Positions 23,430 through 36,300 of a stretch of 64,000 nucleotides of DNA are shown in pieces. Below the pieces are notes generated by a model. It did no database searches and had not been told where the DNA came from. It saw only the letters and a list, made by a program, of their open reading frames with translations. Source of the DNA: Luscinia megarhynchos (taxonomy: Eukaryota > Chordata > Aves > Passeriformes > Turdidae). The position numbers and the translations under genes are program-made. How positions within the stretch are numbered: the stretch's first letter is position 1; each line of letters begins with the position of its first letter. The stretch spans positions 9,842,146 through 9,906,145 of the forward strand of contig JAPFBE010000002.1 of NCBI GenBank assembly GCA_034336665.1, read 5' to 3'.

Positions 23430-26070
23430 GGGACTGGAAAGTGCAGCTTCAGTTCACAAAAGCTGTGCTGAAGTGATTCCCCTTGCTGTGCAGGTGGCCA
23501 TAATCCACTGGGGAGGATGCCTGGCTTCTAGGGTCACACCAGCCCAGGAGCCAGGACACTGCTGTGGGCATCCAGGGATCTTTCTGCATTCACACTGTGG
23601 AATAACCAGCCACAGGTGCTGTCATGTCTCTCCTGACTACTGTAGTGCTTTTCAAAAGAATTGGATTAGTCTTCTTGAATTCTGTCAAACACATTTTGAT
23701 ACACTGAACATAAAGACAGTCACATTTAACACCAATCCTCTATAAAATTGCTACTAAAAATAAAATATAATAACAATTCATATCAATAACACAAAGCTAT
23801 AAACTGCTCTTGTTATCCTTGTTATTGATGATTTTTGAGTATCAGTTGATTATGTGAATTTCAAGTTCAAACAGTTAAATTTTAATGCAAAAATTAATTA
23901 ACTTGCAATATGGAGTTACAGCATGTTAACTGGATTCTTAGTTAAGTTTACTTGCATTTTCTTCATTAAAAAAAAAAACCCAATAAACATTAAATGATTA
24001 CACATTACCTCTTTCACATTAAAAGTTTCCAAACTGCTTTGGTGATAAGATGTAATGAGTTAGCTTTTAACTTACTGCTCACCTGAGATCAAAGGACCCT
24101 TGTAAAGTCCCTCTCAAAGACACAAGTCTGAGGAAAGAGGCCTATCATATTTTAGTCTTGAAAGTAAAGAAAAACCTTTGGAAGGGCAACAGAAATCCAC
24201 AAAAAATTTTAAGGAACAAAATGAAAGAGCCAAAAAAATAACAGTCAAAGGAATGTTACTCCAAGCAAAAATCCAGGATTTTTGTCAAGAAATGGGTGTG
24301 TTCTGTGGTTATATGTGGAGAAATGTCAAGAAATGGGTGTGTCATATGGCTAGATGTGGAGGAAAGTGGATGTTTTCAAAGCTGTTTTGTGCAACTTCAA
24401 CACCTGACTTTCAAGCTATAGGTCAGGAGCTGATACATCTCTACAGAAGATATATCTGTTAAGTATTATATGTGAAATAAGCTGTCAGTGCACTATGTTC
24501 TAAGTATGTTTAGTTTGTAGACAGCCTTACAGACCTCCATGCAGTGTGTTAAACTGAATTACCTTGTGGTACATCATTGCTGTGTGCAGGTTTTCTCTTA
24601 CAGACAGGGAATCTGATCTACCAGCATTGTATAGAGCACTGTGAAATGAGTGAGGTCTGTGGGTATGTAGAGAAAATGCACTGCATAGTCTGTGGACTTC
24701 ATCCCCATCATTAAATTGCCATTGGTATCCATGTAATCCTGCAGGGTGAGCTGATGCCTGCAGTGTTAATAAGGTGCTTGCATAATAGTTGTTCCTCAGG
24801 ATCAGGATAAGGCTTTTGAAGTATTGCATCACCTTAAAAGACTTTTGTATAGTGTAATGCATACATTTCCCAGGTGGGTTGTACAGACTAGCTTAAGCGT
24901 GAAGCTGGATAAAGACATGCATTTCCTATGTCTACGTTAAGTTTTGTAAGGCACTATTATGTGTGAACAGGATTTGTAGGACAAAAAAAAAGCTGAGGCA
25001 GGAAATCCGTATTCACGAGCTCATTGTTTCAGGCAAGGCCAAACCAAGTGAAGCATTTGTTTTCAGTGACTATAAACCATCATAAAGTGTTACCTGGTAT
25101 CAGCCTATTTGCTGTAGGTAAGGCCAGCTTTCCCAGCAGACTTCTGTATCAGCACTGTATTCCAGATCATGTACTTTTTGCAAATCGAAGTATTTTAAAA
25201 AACCTGAATCAATGGAGTGAACTATAATGGATCATCTCTCATGTGGCCACTGCAATTTTTGATCCACTTTCAGTAATCGAGATGGAATGTGTTCAATTGA
25301 TTGAATGTATTGTGTGTAAACCAACTCATCACTCCAGCGACTTACAGGCAGATGTGTCTTCCGCTCTAAAGCACAGTACTGGCAGGGAGCTCTTCTGAAA
25401 CTAATCAGCCCAGATTCTTGAAATATCTGTAGATGTAGGACCAAAATTCCAAGCAAATGCCAAACGTGTACAATTGTTTAAGTAGAAGTGAAGCACTGTA
25501 TCTGATTTTGTTTGCTTCTTCACCTCTTGAGAAAAGTTTGCATGTGCAAAAGCCTTGTGTCTTTTTTGCAGTTTTAAGATGTTAATCTAAGAAAAGGCAT
25601 GTTTTTTTCTCTTTTCTATTTTACTGTATAGTAACCTTGTTTTCCAGCTCTGCAATTTACTGCTTAGCCTTTTATTTTAAAATAAATTTAACTTATTTTT
25701 AAAGGTTATACATGTGAAATGAAAGGTGTATTGGGCACCTCTACCTCGGAGAGCAGGGAGATCCCTGGGGCAGTTTTGAAATCCTTGACAGCCAATTTGC
25801 TCTGCCTGAAAAGCTGCAATGTCTTGTTTCCTGGAGCTGCAAGAGTTGGTAACATCATCATTCATTAAAGTGATGGGAGTAAGTGTATTTTGGCAAGCAC
25901 CGGTGAGGTAACAACCACCTGGAAGACAAAGGTACTGTAATGATGCATAAGGCTCCAGGCAAAATCCTGGCTGCACTTAATGGCTACTTTGCTATGAATT
26001 TTACTGATAAATTCAATATACTATTCATAAAGTCACTCCAGATAACAAAAGGCATAGCACTGCCACTTTG
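23430..26070. other. Intergenic DNA between reductase copies A and B
   Basis: AT-rich, with short open frames only. No further reductase exon or exon relic is visible. A stretch at 25.0-25.7 kb resembles 3'-UTR-like sequence ending in AT-rich DNA, but I could not assign it to any gene. Confidence 0.5.
24283..24364. repeat. 41-bp tandem duplication (two copies)
   Basis: A unit starting TGTCAAGAAATGGGTGTGT is repeated once with a 41-bp period. The second halves of the units have diverged by several substitutions, so the duplication is not recent. Confidence 0.85.
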
Positions 26071-26078
26071 TGAGTTGG

Positions 26079-26084
26079 TTTATT
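26079..26084 (-). other. Candidate polyadenylation signal, copy B
   Basis: AATAAA on the minus strand about 200 nt beyond the copy B stop codon. Confidence 0.5.
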
Positions 26085-26281
26085 TGTCTTTTGGACTTGA
26101 GCTAGACAACAGAAAGGATATAAACACAACTGAGAGGATGGCAAATTCTTTCCTTGCAAGCTTTAGTGAGGTGTATGGCATTCTTGTATTTAAAAAGATC
26201 TTTAGAGCTGATGTGGAGGGGAAAGATAAGAATAAAAAGATAAAGAGAAGAATAAAAAGAGGTGTGATGTCCTTTCACACT

Positions 26282-29200
26282 TCAGCTAGGCACCACTTCA
26301 CTGGGTAGGGGGAGACCATTCAGGGCTGCTAGTATGTTTTCCACTGCTTCCTCTGTTATCATGTAGGTGGCCTTGTCTGTTTTAATGCCGAGGTGAGGTG
26401 TTATAATGACGTTCTTTAATTTTAACAATGGATGATCTCTGGGAGAAAAGAAAAAAGTGTTAACAATTGTTGTTCATCTAAATAAACAGGAGTCTTTCTT
26501 TAGCTTTTGCACTGTATTTAAAGTTAATTTGATGCAACCTTACAAGTCCCAGAGAACCTGACTGCCTATATTGAAGTAATTTTGGACTGTAACAGGACAT
26601 GCAAAGACTTCATAGCAGCTCTTTTTTCCAGAAACACACTTCTGCCATGAGGCAGCAATTTGAACTATGTCAGAAGAGAGGATTAAGCCCTCTTGACACG
26701 TTCACCCTGCACAATAGTCTGAGCTGGAGTTATTTGCACACAGGCACAAGACCAAACTCCCCAGAACCCAAAATGCAGCCAGCACAGTTAACTCCAAAAG
26801 GCACCATCCTGGCAGAGTGGTCTTTTTAGAGAAGCTAGGTAGTCTCTGCGCCCAAGAGGCTTGCAGTTCTTCAGCCTTGTGTTGTGCAAAGAAGCCTGTG
26901 GGAAAGGACACCTCTGGGCTATGCAGCAGGTCTTAGGCCTCAAGAGCTTCCACCCACTAAAATTAGCAAGCTGCACTTTCTAATAAAGCAATTTGCCAGT
27001 GAAGCACTGCTGCAGCTTCACAGGGAGATTCTAAGGACTGAGTTTAATGCTTTCCCTGCCTCTGGGCTGCATCCCATTAGTATTCATGGCACTTTTATCC
27101 AAACACATGCCAGGGGCTGGGGTCCAGCTTCCTGCCTGCTGCAGGGATGCCTCTGGCCTCAGCAGGGCTCAGCCATCCTTCCCCAGAAACAAGCAGAGAT
27201 GGCAACCTGGGCAGTGGCTCTGGGGAGGTGACATCCAAAGCTGCGGCCCCGATAACACCGGTCTGCAGAGCCGCCAGCAGCGCCTCTTGGTCAACTACTG
27301 CACCTGGGGTGGAACAAGAGTCTCTGAGTGCACCTTGCAGGAGAAGAGAGAAGAGAGAAGGGAAGGGGAGAGGGAGGAATCTCTGCCATGCCTGGGCATG
27401 TGCCCCAGCTGTGCTGGATGCAGCACTGTGCTGCATGGAACACAGCAGGAGCTAGACCAGCCAATGGATCTGGGTGGTACCTCGGCTGATGTTAATGAGG
27501 GTAGCTGTGGGTTTCATCAGCTCCAGCTCTCTTTTCCCGATCAGCTTGTGTGTCTGAGGTGTCAGGCTCACCACCAGAATCACAAAATCTGCCTGCTGGA
27601 GCAAGCTGTCTATCTTTTTGCAGTAAGTGGCACCAACAGCTTGCTCCTCTTGCACTTTCCTAGTGGGAAAAAAAAGCATTTCAGTCATGGAAACATTTTT
27701 TTCAAATATCACCAGTATACAAACTAAAAGATCTGATTATCACATCCATGTAGCAAACAGGAGGCAAACAAGGGTGATTTTACTCTCAGCTCAGTGTTTA
27801 GATACTTCTGGAAAGCTTCAAGCCCTACAGCACAGGATAGATTGCATGCCTGCCTCTCAGACACTCCAGTGCAGGGTCCCAAGGGCTTCTTATGAAGTGT
27901 GCAGATGAACTAAGGCTGACCACTGAAGCAGATGGCAGCACAAAGTCCGTTCTCCAGGATCCCCTGTGCACCTCAAAGGATGCAGTCACTGCTCAAACCA
28001 GAAGAGAGGTATTCATCAGAGCTCACCCATACAGGCTCTGGGCATGGCAGTAAGTCCTCATCCTGTTGGCACTTCCAGTAAGCCTGTCATTTTTTTATGA
28101 CTGAAATCAGCAAGGCCAGCTCTTTACCAGGCTCCTGGCTGCCCCAGAACTTTCATAGAACAAAGTGTTCAACAGGAAAAGTTACCAGAGCTAGAGAGAT
28201 TTTTAGTTTTAACTTTTCACAGTGCAGAAGAATACTTGCCATCTCTCATGTTCTTTGCAAATTTATCTGTCTGAACTTTGGGAAATAAAGAAGCAATAAT
28301 AGGGGATCATGTGTACAATCTTCTGCTTGTGGCTGCAAGAGAATGGCTTTAAGTTATCTTCTCCCAAATCTAGAAATAAAAAGGGGACGCTAAGAAAATA
28401 ACTTCAATGTAACTTTAGCCCATGTCTCTCCTAACAAATGCAAACTGGCTTTTTTTCCCTCCAGATCAACGACCAGAGAATAAGTGGGAAAAGAACAAAC
28501 TGTTACTGCAGCCAGTTTTGCAGCATGCAGAGTTCATCTTGATTCAGCACACAAGCTGGAAGTGTAAATGTACTTTAAATGTACTTTAGGCTTTTCATTT
28601 CTGTTGCACTGAATTGATCATGCAGCACAACACTCTTACATAAATATTACTTTAAAGACTGAAAAGTATTAAACAGAGGGAGTTAAGGATGATACAGGGG
28701 AAAAAAAAGAATAAAGGGATTAGTGCCTTTTAAAGCTTTTTTTTTTTTTTTTTTTGGTGGTTTCTGAAGAAATTCTGAAAGACCTTAAGGAGTACTTTCT
28801 TTTAAATGTGAGTTTGCTCAGCTCTTTTTCTGAAAAAAAACCAGGAATGCCAAGCATGGCTAAAAATTCCTGGCTTCATTCACCCTCGTGATTTGCCTAG
28901 AGTCTGCTCATGGGGAAAATCCCTGAAAGTCCTGAAAGCCACATCCTAGCACTACAGCTTCTCCCTTCAGTCACAGAGCAGTAAAGTTCTCTCAGGGCAG
29001 GTCATAGTTTATAGCAGTAAATAATTGTTCTGCTCATTATCTGCATCTTGCCTGATTGCAAAGGCCTCGAAATTGTTCGTGGGGGTCTTGCTCACTTTAA
29101 ACTGAAGAGCCCCTGTGCTGAATGTCTAACAAGGTTCAGATTCCCAGATACACAGGCTAGGAGGGGCTAGAAATAAAGAGTGAAATCCAGTTATGTACTT

Positions 29201-31673
29201 GTTAAAATTTCCACTGGCTTGAGAAGAAACAAGATTTTCTTAAGAACAGTTTTCCAATCATGTTCGTGCCATATATATGCTTCCTAGTTTCCAGCCACTG
29301 TTTCAAAAATATCCCTCCTGAATGTTAAAATATAGGAAAAAACAAACAACAAATAGAGTTAAGATGTCACTAGAGTACAATGTGATAAGAATAGAAAAGT
29401 ATCAGCTTGATTTCCATTTTTTTGCAGGAAACCTTGAAATTTCTAATATAAAACCTAAATTAAGTTTCCACGTGTTTAATCACTGAGTAACTCTTTACTG
29501 GACTCATTTCAGGCAACCATTCTTTTTTTTTCTTTTGTTTTAATCTTGGCCCTATTCCCTCATTTCTTGCTATATCTCTGATGGAGATACCTCTGTAATT
29601 ACCTTGAAAAGAAAATACTAACTATCTGGAAGAGTTTCTGCTGCAATTAGGGTCAAGACATGTCTTTACCTCCGTGTCCTGTTGTGGTACAAAATGTTCA
29701 TTTCAAATGCTTTGGCTCTCAGAGCAATCTTATACCCAATGCTGCCCATGCCAATGATTCCCAGCGTAGCTCCAGTAACTTTAACTCCCAGGATATCAGC
29801 TTCACAGTACTTCTCCATACTTGGAGAAATTGAAATGTTATGGACTGGAAGAAAAACACATAAATATGAGAAATGAATGGAGTCCAACACGGAGGAGCAA
29901 GGCAAAAGGGTCTGGACTTGTTGTGCTACTATAGCACACTTCTCATGGTTACAAACACATGATTTTGTAATCTCCTAGGTAACTCCCTAATGTATAATCT
30001 TTCCCTGTTACATGTATATATGATATTCCAATTTACTCTTGCCATACTACAAAAAGCCTTTGGATATAATCCCTCCATTTTTATTTTTTTTTACTGCTTT
30101 AGACTCATGAAATGATTGCCCTGTTCCTCATCAACAATCAAAATAATTATTGCCAATAACAATGCAGAGTTTGAAGATGCCATATGGAGAACACCACCAG
30201 ATATTGGGTTTCCTCTTCACATCTGCCACTCTCCTTGGAAAGAAAAGTGTGACTTCTTTAAAATCACAACTTGGTAATTTCTGTAATTACCTTTTGTTAA
30301 ACCTGCACAATTCTGGATAGCTCTGAGCTCTACAACACACAAAAATACAGTTATATACACAGAGTCAGCAGAATATTGTGGAAGGTATACTCAGGAAAAA
30401 ACTCAGTCCTGTCAGGACAGAGCTACCAGAAATGCCACCAGGGATAGTTTAGGTAGATGGGAACAAGAAATGAATCTTCCTTTTAATCTGTCTCCCTTTT
30501 GTGAGGTAGAAACAGATTTAGAGGGACACAAATCCCCTTTGAGTTTCTATGAATTCTGTGGTACAGATGACAAGTCAAAGTCAGGTAAATATAAAAGGAT
30601 AAATCTGAAGAATTTTTTCTTGAAGAAGGAGGCATTCTAACCAAGTGAAGGATAGGTCTATTTGGCAAAATAGCAATAAAAAACTGTTGATGCAACTAGA
30701 AAGGATGCTATTAATAAAAACTGGAGTTGGGTGCTTTATTCTTCTCTAATGCCCCTTAAATGCCCCAGTTCTGCACCAATCAATCCATTTCAGTCTCCAA
30801 GAACATGCCCATGCCTCTATCAGCTTTGTGGGTCCCTTCCAACTCAGGATCTTCCATGACTCTACATAATCTTGTTCTGCCCCACTGTTGCCTCCCACAT
30901 GAACTTCTTCTGCCAGCCTGTGACTTCAGTAATCATCTGTCTTTGGCATCCCCCACTTTTGGTCATAGCACTGTAACAGCATGACATTTTATTTATACCT
31001 TGTTGAAATACAGGCTATGTATGTCTGTGTATAATGTAATAATTTAAGTAGACCTAGAATACATAAAATATATGAAAATACCTATTATTCTGTTTGCCAA
31101 GCCAACATACTTGCATTTTCACATTTTATTATTTTATTTCACATTTACTTACATTTTTCACATTATTTATAACAATAAAATAAAATAATAAAAAAATAAA
31201 ATGTGCATTACAGGTAACTCTAAGAAAAGTCAAATTAATGGGAGGTAAATATTGAATGATGTTTAGAAGCCACAAAGAATTGAGATGTTACCTTCCACTA
31301 GTCTTCTAGCAGATGCTAGCAGCAAAGCCATCCCAGTATCTGCTGTGGTGCTGGAGACAGCACGTGGAGCATTAGCCATCTTCACACCAAAGCTAGCTAC
31401 AAGCTTCAGATCTAGGTGATCCATCCCCACTCCAGAATTTGCAATCACTTTCAAGTTTGGCAGGCTCTGGAGGAGCTCTTTGTTGATGACTGGTTTGTGC
31501 CACCACAAATAAATTGCTTGGACCTTTTTACCAATATCCTTTCTGTTTTCAAGAAATTCCTTCATGGTGATGAGGTGGAAATGCTTCTTCAGGAATGGCA
31601 CATGGCTATGCAGTATCCCACGTATGCCACCAATTTCATTTACCAAAAGCCAAGGCAGTTCTCCTTCTTCCAT
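26282..31673 (-). CDS. GRHPR-like D-2-hydroxyacid dehydrogenase, copy B
   Basis: Coding exons: 31292-31673, 29670-29844, 27481-27659, 27207-27303, 26282-26438; 990 nt, 329 aa. Intron positions and phases match copies A and C exactly; exon 2 has one extra codon. Motifs: NSGVGMDHLD (79-88), GMGSIG (159-164), basic HNRTRR, Arg245 in INISRG, Glu274 in DVTSPEP, His293 in TPHLG. The ATG follows a GTGCAG/ATC acceptor by three bases. Differences from A and C: the exon 1-2 junction codes Val, not Gly; ADILGV replaces DWLGV; and the C-terminal helix start is GIKTDKATY. The donor after exon 4 is AG/GTTGCC, far from consensus, whereas A and C have GTAAG/GTAAAG. If exon 4 is not spliced, reading continues to a stop at 27095 and the catalytic His exon is lost. 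It is coding-competent by sequence, but expression is the least certain of the three. Confidence 0.82.
28737..28755. repeat. Poly-T tract (19 T)
   Basis: An uninterrupted T run in intron 2 of copy B. On the transcribed minus strand it is poly-A. No flanking target duplication or attached element is evident. Confidence 0.85.
30826..30868 (+). mobile_element. Very short CR1 3' tail
   Basis: 'gtgggtcccttccaactcagg' followed by 'atcttccatgactct' matches the terminal part of avian CR1 in plus orientation. It is in intron 1 of copy B. Confidence 0.55.
31120..31205. repeat. AT-rich inverted repeat in copy B intron 1
   Basis: The left arm (31120-31139, CACATTTTATTATTTTATT) pairs with a right arm (about 31174-31205, ending AATAAAATGTG). 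The loop contains two more CACATT/ACATTT motifs. It is imperfect but could form a hairpin. It ends about 85 bp from the 3' edge of the first coding exon. Confidence 0.65.
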
Positions 31674-31676
31674 GAT

Positions 31677-33230
31677 CTGCACAAAGAAGAAAGACACAAA
31701 GTGTCAGAAAAAATTACATATTATCATTTCCAGACATTTTAAAGAATAATCACAGCCATGTCATATTTCATGACATTTATGTCAAGAGGTCCTATAACCC
31801 ACATAGGAAGAAAACCAAGACAAGCAAGCAACTCTTTGAAATGTGTTACCAATTGTACTCATACACACAGGTGCTCCCCCCACAAGATATCCACATAATC
31901 AGTCTGAACAAGTTCTGTCCTCATGATCTAAGATTTCGTATTATTGCTACTGTGCTCAAAACACAACACTTCTCATTAATTACTTAGTTTAAGATCATTA
32001 GTAGTCTTCAGTGAATAGTGCAATAAATCTCATTTGCTACCCACAAAGTACCTTGTCTAAGTAATTTAGAAAAATGCTGGACCAAATCTATGTCATGAAA
32101 ATAAATAGAACAGTTTCATCATGAACTTTGAGTTACCAGGTTAATTTTTAAATGCTTCGTTGCAGAGATTTTTGCAGCCATCTGTCCTGAAGAGACCCCA
32201 GTGACTGCAGAGCCTCTTCCTGAGCCTATGGTAAATTACCAAAATAACAAAATAATCTATGCTTAGGTTAGTGTTTTCAAGAAGGACATACACACTCTAA
32301 ATTGGTTGGTTTGGATTTTTTCCAGAATCCCTGATCATTGGTTTTGGTCCCGAGAGCGTCTGTTCATTGACAGTTACTACAGGTTTTTTTGACAGACTGT
32401 TTATAGCTACCTTTGATTTCCTAGAGCAATTTTGGGAAGAGCTGTGGGAAAAGTGTTCAAGGGCTAAAGATCTTGGAATAGCAATCCTGTAGCAATTCTG
32501 TTGCCTTGTTATTTCACTACTTCCAACAGAATGTCCAACTCCTGGCCTGTCTAGAACTTCCTTTTACCATCCCTTCAGGGAGCCTGACCATGTTGCAAAA
32601 CAATGGAAAAGTATTCCTGACTTTATGGAGGTGAACACCACTTCATTGCATTTTCTGAATTTGGTGATTGCCAATAGGAAACAGAATGTAGGAAAAAGCT
32701 TGGCCCTGGGCTGCAAGTCAGGGCTGATCACTAATTTTGCTTTAGGTTATGCCCTCACGCATAACAGTGACTTCAATGGTAATTCTACCTTGCTTTCATG
32801 GCCAGTCAAGATAAAAAGTAATTTTTGCCTGCATGGAGGAACTAAATCTCTTGGAATTTACTTTGGTTTTCAAAGGATGCCCTCATGAAAAATAAAGACA
32901 CTTTTTCAACAATTTGCTTTGCTTTAACATGTAGATGAAGCAGGGCTCTTTTTAAATTAGAAAACCTTAGGCCCATGATCACTTTAAAGAACATTTCTTC
33001 AGTGTTTTCATATAAAAACAGAATATTGGAATATTGGCTGAAAAGTGTTTCTGGAGGGAATCAATGCTCATTCATCTTCAACAGATTTGAGAGTGTCAGG
33101 TGCACCTGCTTATGATTATGTAGCAGCAAGAACTGGGAACAGAACATTGGTATTCACTGAAATAGACTGAAGATATCAAAATGCATAACTGCTCAGCTAA
33201 AATCGTCAAACAAACCTCTTTTATTAGCTT
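31677..33230. other. DNA between copies B and C, no gene recognised
   Basis: This stretch must contain or precede the non-coding first exon of copy B, because its coding exon begins at a splice acceptor. Unlike copy A, no CpG island is present, so any promoter here is not of the CpG type. The open frames are short and without similarity. Confidence 0.5.
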
Positions 33231-33318
33231 CACTTTATTTTTTAGAATTGTGAGTAACAGAACAGATCAAGTCTGACAGTTTTGCAGCATCATGATGAGC
33301 AATGCAGGAACAGGTTGC

Positions 33319-33324
33319 TTTATT
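33319..33324 (-). other. Candidate polyadenylation signal, copy C
   Basis: AATAAA on the minus strand about 75 nt past the copy C stop codon. A second AATAAA lies at 33234-33239. Confidence 0.6.
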
Positions 33325-33396
33325 TTTCAGCACAAAAGTGGTAAAAAATAGTGCCTTTCCATACACAGGAGATTTGGTGGCATCATCTGGCACTCA

Positions 33397-36300
33397 TCAT
33401 TTGGGAAACACTTCACTTGGAATGGGTTGGCCATTGAGAACAGCCAGTATGTTGGCTATTGCTTCTTCTGCCATCGTATGTAAGGCTTGGACTGTTGCGG
33501 TTCCAATGTGCGGGGTTATGATGACGTTATTCAGCTTTAATAAAGGATGATCCCTGGAAGAAACAGAGAGAACAGAATGCATTACACAGGGAACTTACTC
33601 TGCTGCTACCCCATGCTAATTGTGAAGAACTGAACCTCGGGAAACAGCAATGGCACGTTCAGACCAAAGCACAGAACGAGACAAAGCTGTGGGACTCTTG
33701 CTTACACATTTCTTCTTCCTCTCTATCCATCTCGCTCATTGCCTGGCCCATGAGTCAGGCTGGCAAAGAACTGACAGAGGTGGGAAAGCGGAGCAACTTG
33801 TTGTTTATTTATGATTGTGCAAGACAGGCTGAGGTTTTGCCCTTAGTCTCCCTGTGGAGACCAAAATTATGAGCAGACTTTGAACACAGTTTAAAACATT
33901 TCAGATTAACAGAATGGGAAACAAGTTTCTTTACCTTGGCAGAGGCTCAGGGTATGTCACGTCCAGAGCTGCAGCCCTAATAACCTTATTCTGGAGAGCT
34001 TCTACCAATGCTTCTTGATCAATAACTGCACCTGCATTGAAATGAAATCTTGATACCCTGATGAGTTAATGAACACATTTGACCCATGAGGGTAAAATCC
34101 ACTCCAGGGTCGAGTGAGAAAAACTAGAGGCTCTTCATCTTTTAAGAAAATAGAATGCCTTTTTAATAATCATTAACCAAACAAACCAAAGATTTTATTT
34201 ATTAATCTTTACTTATATGATGATTATGGTCCACCGCATAAGGTTTTTCCTGGGATGAGACCAGTTTCAAACTTTTCCTCATTTTGACACTTGCTGTACT
34301 ATTACAGAAAAACAATTTTATCTCTGCAGACTTTCCACTCTTTTATTTCTGCTTTGTTTACTGAAATGATAATGTCTTTCATCTGCTTGTTCAGCACCAA
34401 CAGATCTGTCATCTCATGTGAGGCTGCCTTTCTCCACTGCTGTTCCAAATGTTAATGTTTCCCCTTGTACCCTGTTCTCCCTCACCGATGATAAACCTTT
34501 CAGGTATTTCCACTAAAACCCACTGTCTCTAAGGCTAAAGACAATCAACCATCTAATGAGCACCCCTAATTTCCATAGGACCTTTGAAGAAATAGTACAT
34601 GATCCAGATAAGTCACCCATTTGTAGACTGCCAGCTACTTCATGACTCAAACAACAGAGGGATATCACAGACTGAGGTATGAGAGGGGAATATTGACACA
34701 ATCAGACAAAACACAACCTTAAGTGTGGAGCCACAAATGATGATTTCAGATCCACCTACCTCGGCTGATGTTGACAAGAGTAGCTGTGGGTTTCATCAGC
34801 TCCAGCTCCTTTTTCCCAATCAGTTTGTGAGTCTCAGGAGTCAGGCTCACAACTAACATAACAAAGTCAGATTGCTCCAGCAAGTCTTTCATCTTTGCAC
34901 AGTAGTGGGCACCAACAGCCTCTTCCTCCTCCTTTCTTCTGAAGGAAAAATGTACACATCCCCAAACTGACACAACCATTTCTAAACTGAGTTTAACAAT
35001 CAATCAGCCCTAGGAGAGTTCCAGAAAGCACAGAAACTGAGAGGTTTGATACCAATGTAAAGGATAAGTCACTGATAGACAGAGATGGTGGAATGGACAC
35101 AAGAAAGGATGTGGGCTAGAGGGAGCAAGAGGCTACAGGAGTGGTGGGACACTGGAGGAGTGATGTATGTGTGAAGGCAAAGCACACAGGCTGGGGATGC
35201 AGTCAGACCCCACTCTTCTCTCCTGTGTCTATGCCAATTCCTGTGGAGCCTTTCCTTGCCTGACATGGCAGTTGGGACTAGTGGTTGAAATTAAATGAAG
35301 TGTGAAAGAAAGGGAACAACAAACCCATGAGAAATTATGACCTTTGTCATTGGTGCCAGTGTGATGAGTGATCTGGCTAGGCTGAGGAGACTGGCTGTGA
35401 GGAACAGGGATGCTGCCAGAAGCCTGAAGGATGTCAGCCTCTGTCTGACAGGACAGGGGACCCCACAAGGGCACAAGACATGGTTTCCTTGGACAACATC
35501 TCCCAAATGCTTTACATGGCCCTTGTTTCAAACTGGTAGTGGCTAACCAGGGTAGGGGGAACTGCTTCCTGGGGAGAGAAGAAGGGAGCCAAAATGAGGA
35601 AGTGGTGGCACAATGGTGCTTGTCACACTGCTTACAACTGCCACAAGTGCATAGGAAGGCTGGGGAAAGAGCAGAGCTGTGGCTTCCATCACTGCCCCTG
35701 GACAATTAAATACAGAAACCAGACGTCTTTACCTCCGGTTTCTGTTATGGTACAAGATCCTCATGTTGAAGGCTCTGGCTCTCTGAGCCACTTTGTATCC
35801 AATGCTGCCCATCCCAATGATCCCAAGCGTTGCTCCACTCACTTCCACTCCCAGCCAGTCAACAGCAAAGGACTTTGTGTCTGGAGACACTGCAATTTGG
35901 CAGCCTGCAAGTAAATACATATTGAATGGGTAAAAATCAGCCATAGACATAGGCCTGGAGGAAGGAAAAGCAGCAGTGGGGCTCTGGAGCACCCCTTACA
36001 AAACACCTTTGCTGATTTTGACCAGTTTGTATAAGGGTCAGGATGGTGCCAATTCCTGCACCCAGGCCGGAAGCCAGTGACACAGTGGGATCCTGGCTGG
36101 GTACTGTTCTGGAAGGAATGACTCCTTGGGGAATTAACTCTTCCACAGCTGGTGTGTTTTCTTGGCAGTTCAAAAACAGCTGATGTGAAGCCACCCTGCA
36201 AGCACTGACTTCAGGATTTTTTTTTTTAGCTGGGGTAAATCTCTCCATATCTCTCCTGGATCACAACCCAAAGCAGCCTCACTGCTTGAGTAGGGGTGAA

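Noticed and set aside
25232..25456. 74-codon minus-strand frame with a non-random look (FRRAPCQYCALERKTHLPV)
   Set aside because: I could not match it to any family I know, and there are no clear splice sites or partner exons. A protein search of this frame would decide.
23430..26070. Search for a fourth reductase copy or exon relic
   Set aside because: None of the conserved blocks (SGVG-DHLD, GMG-IG, NISRG, TPH-G) is visible here, at 31.7-33.4 kb or at 37.5-40.3 kb.
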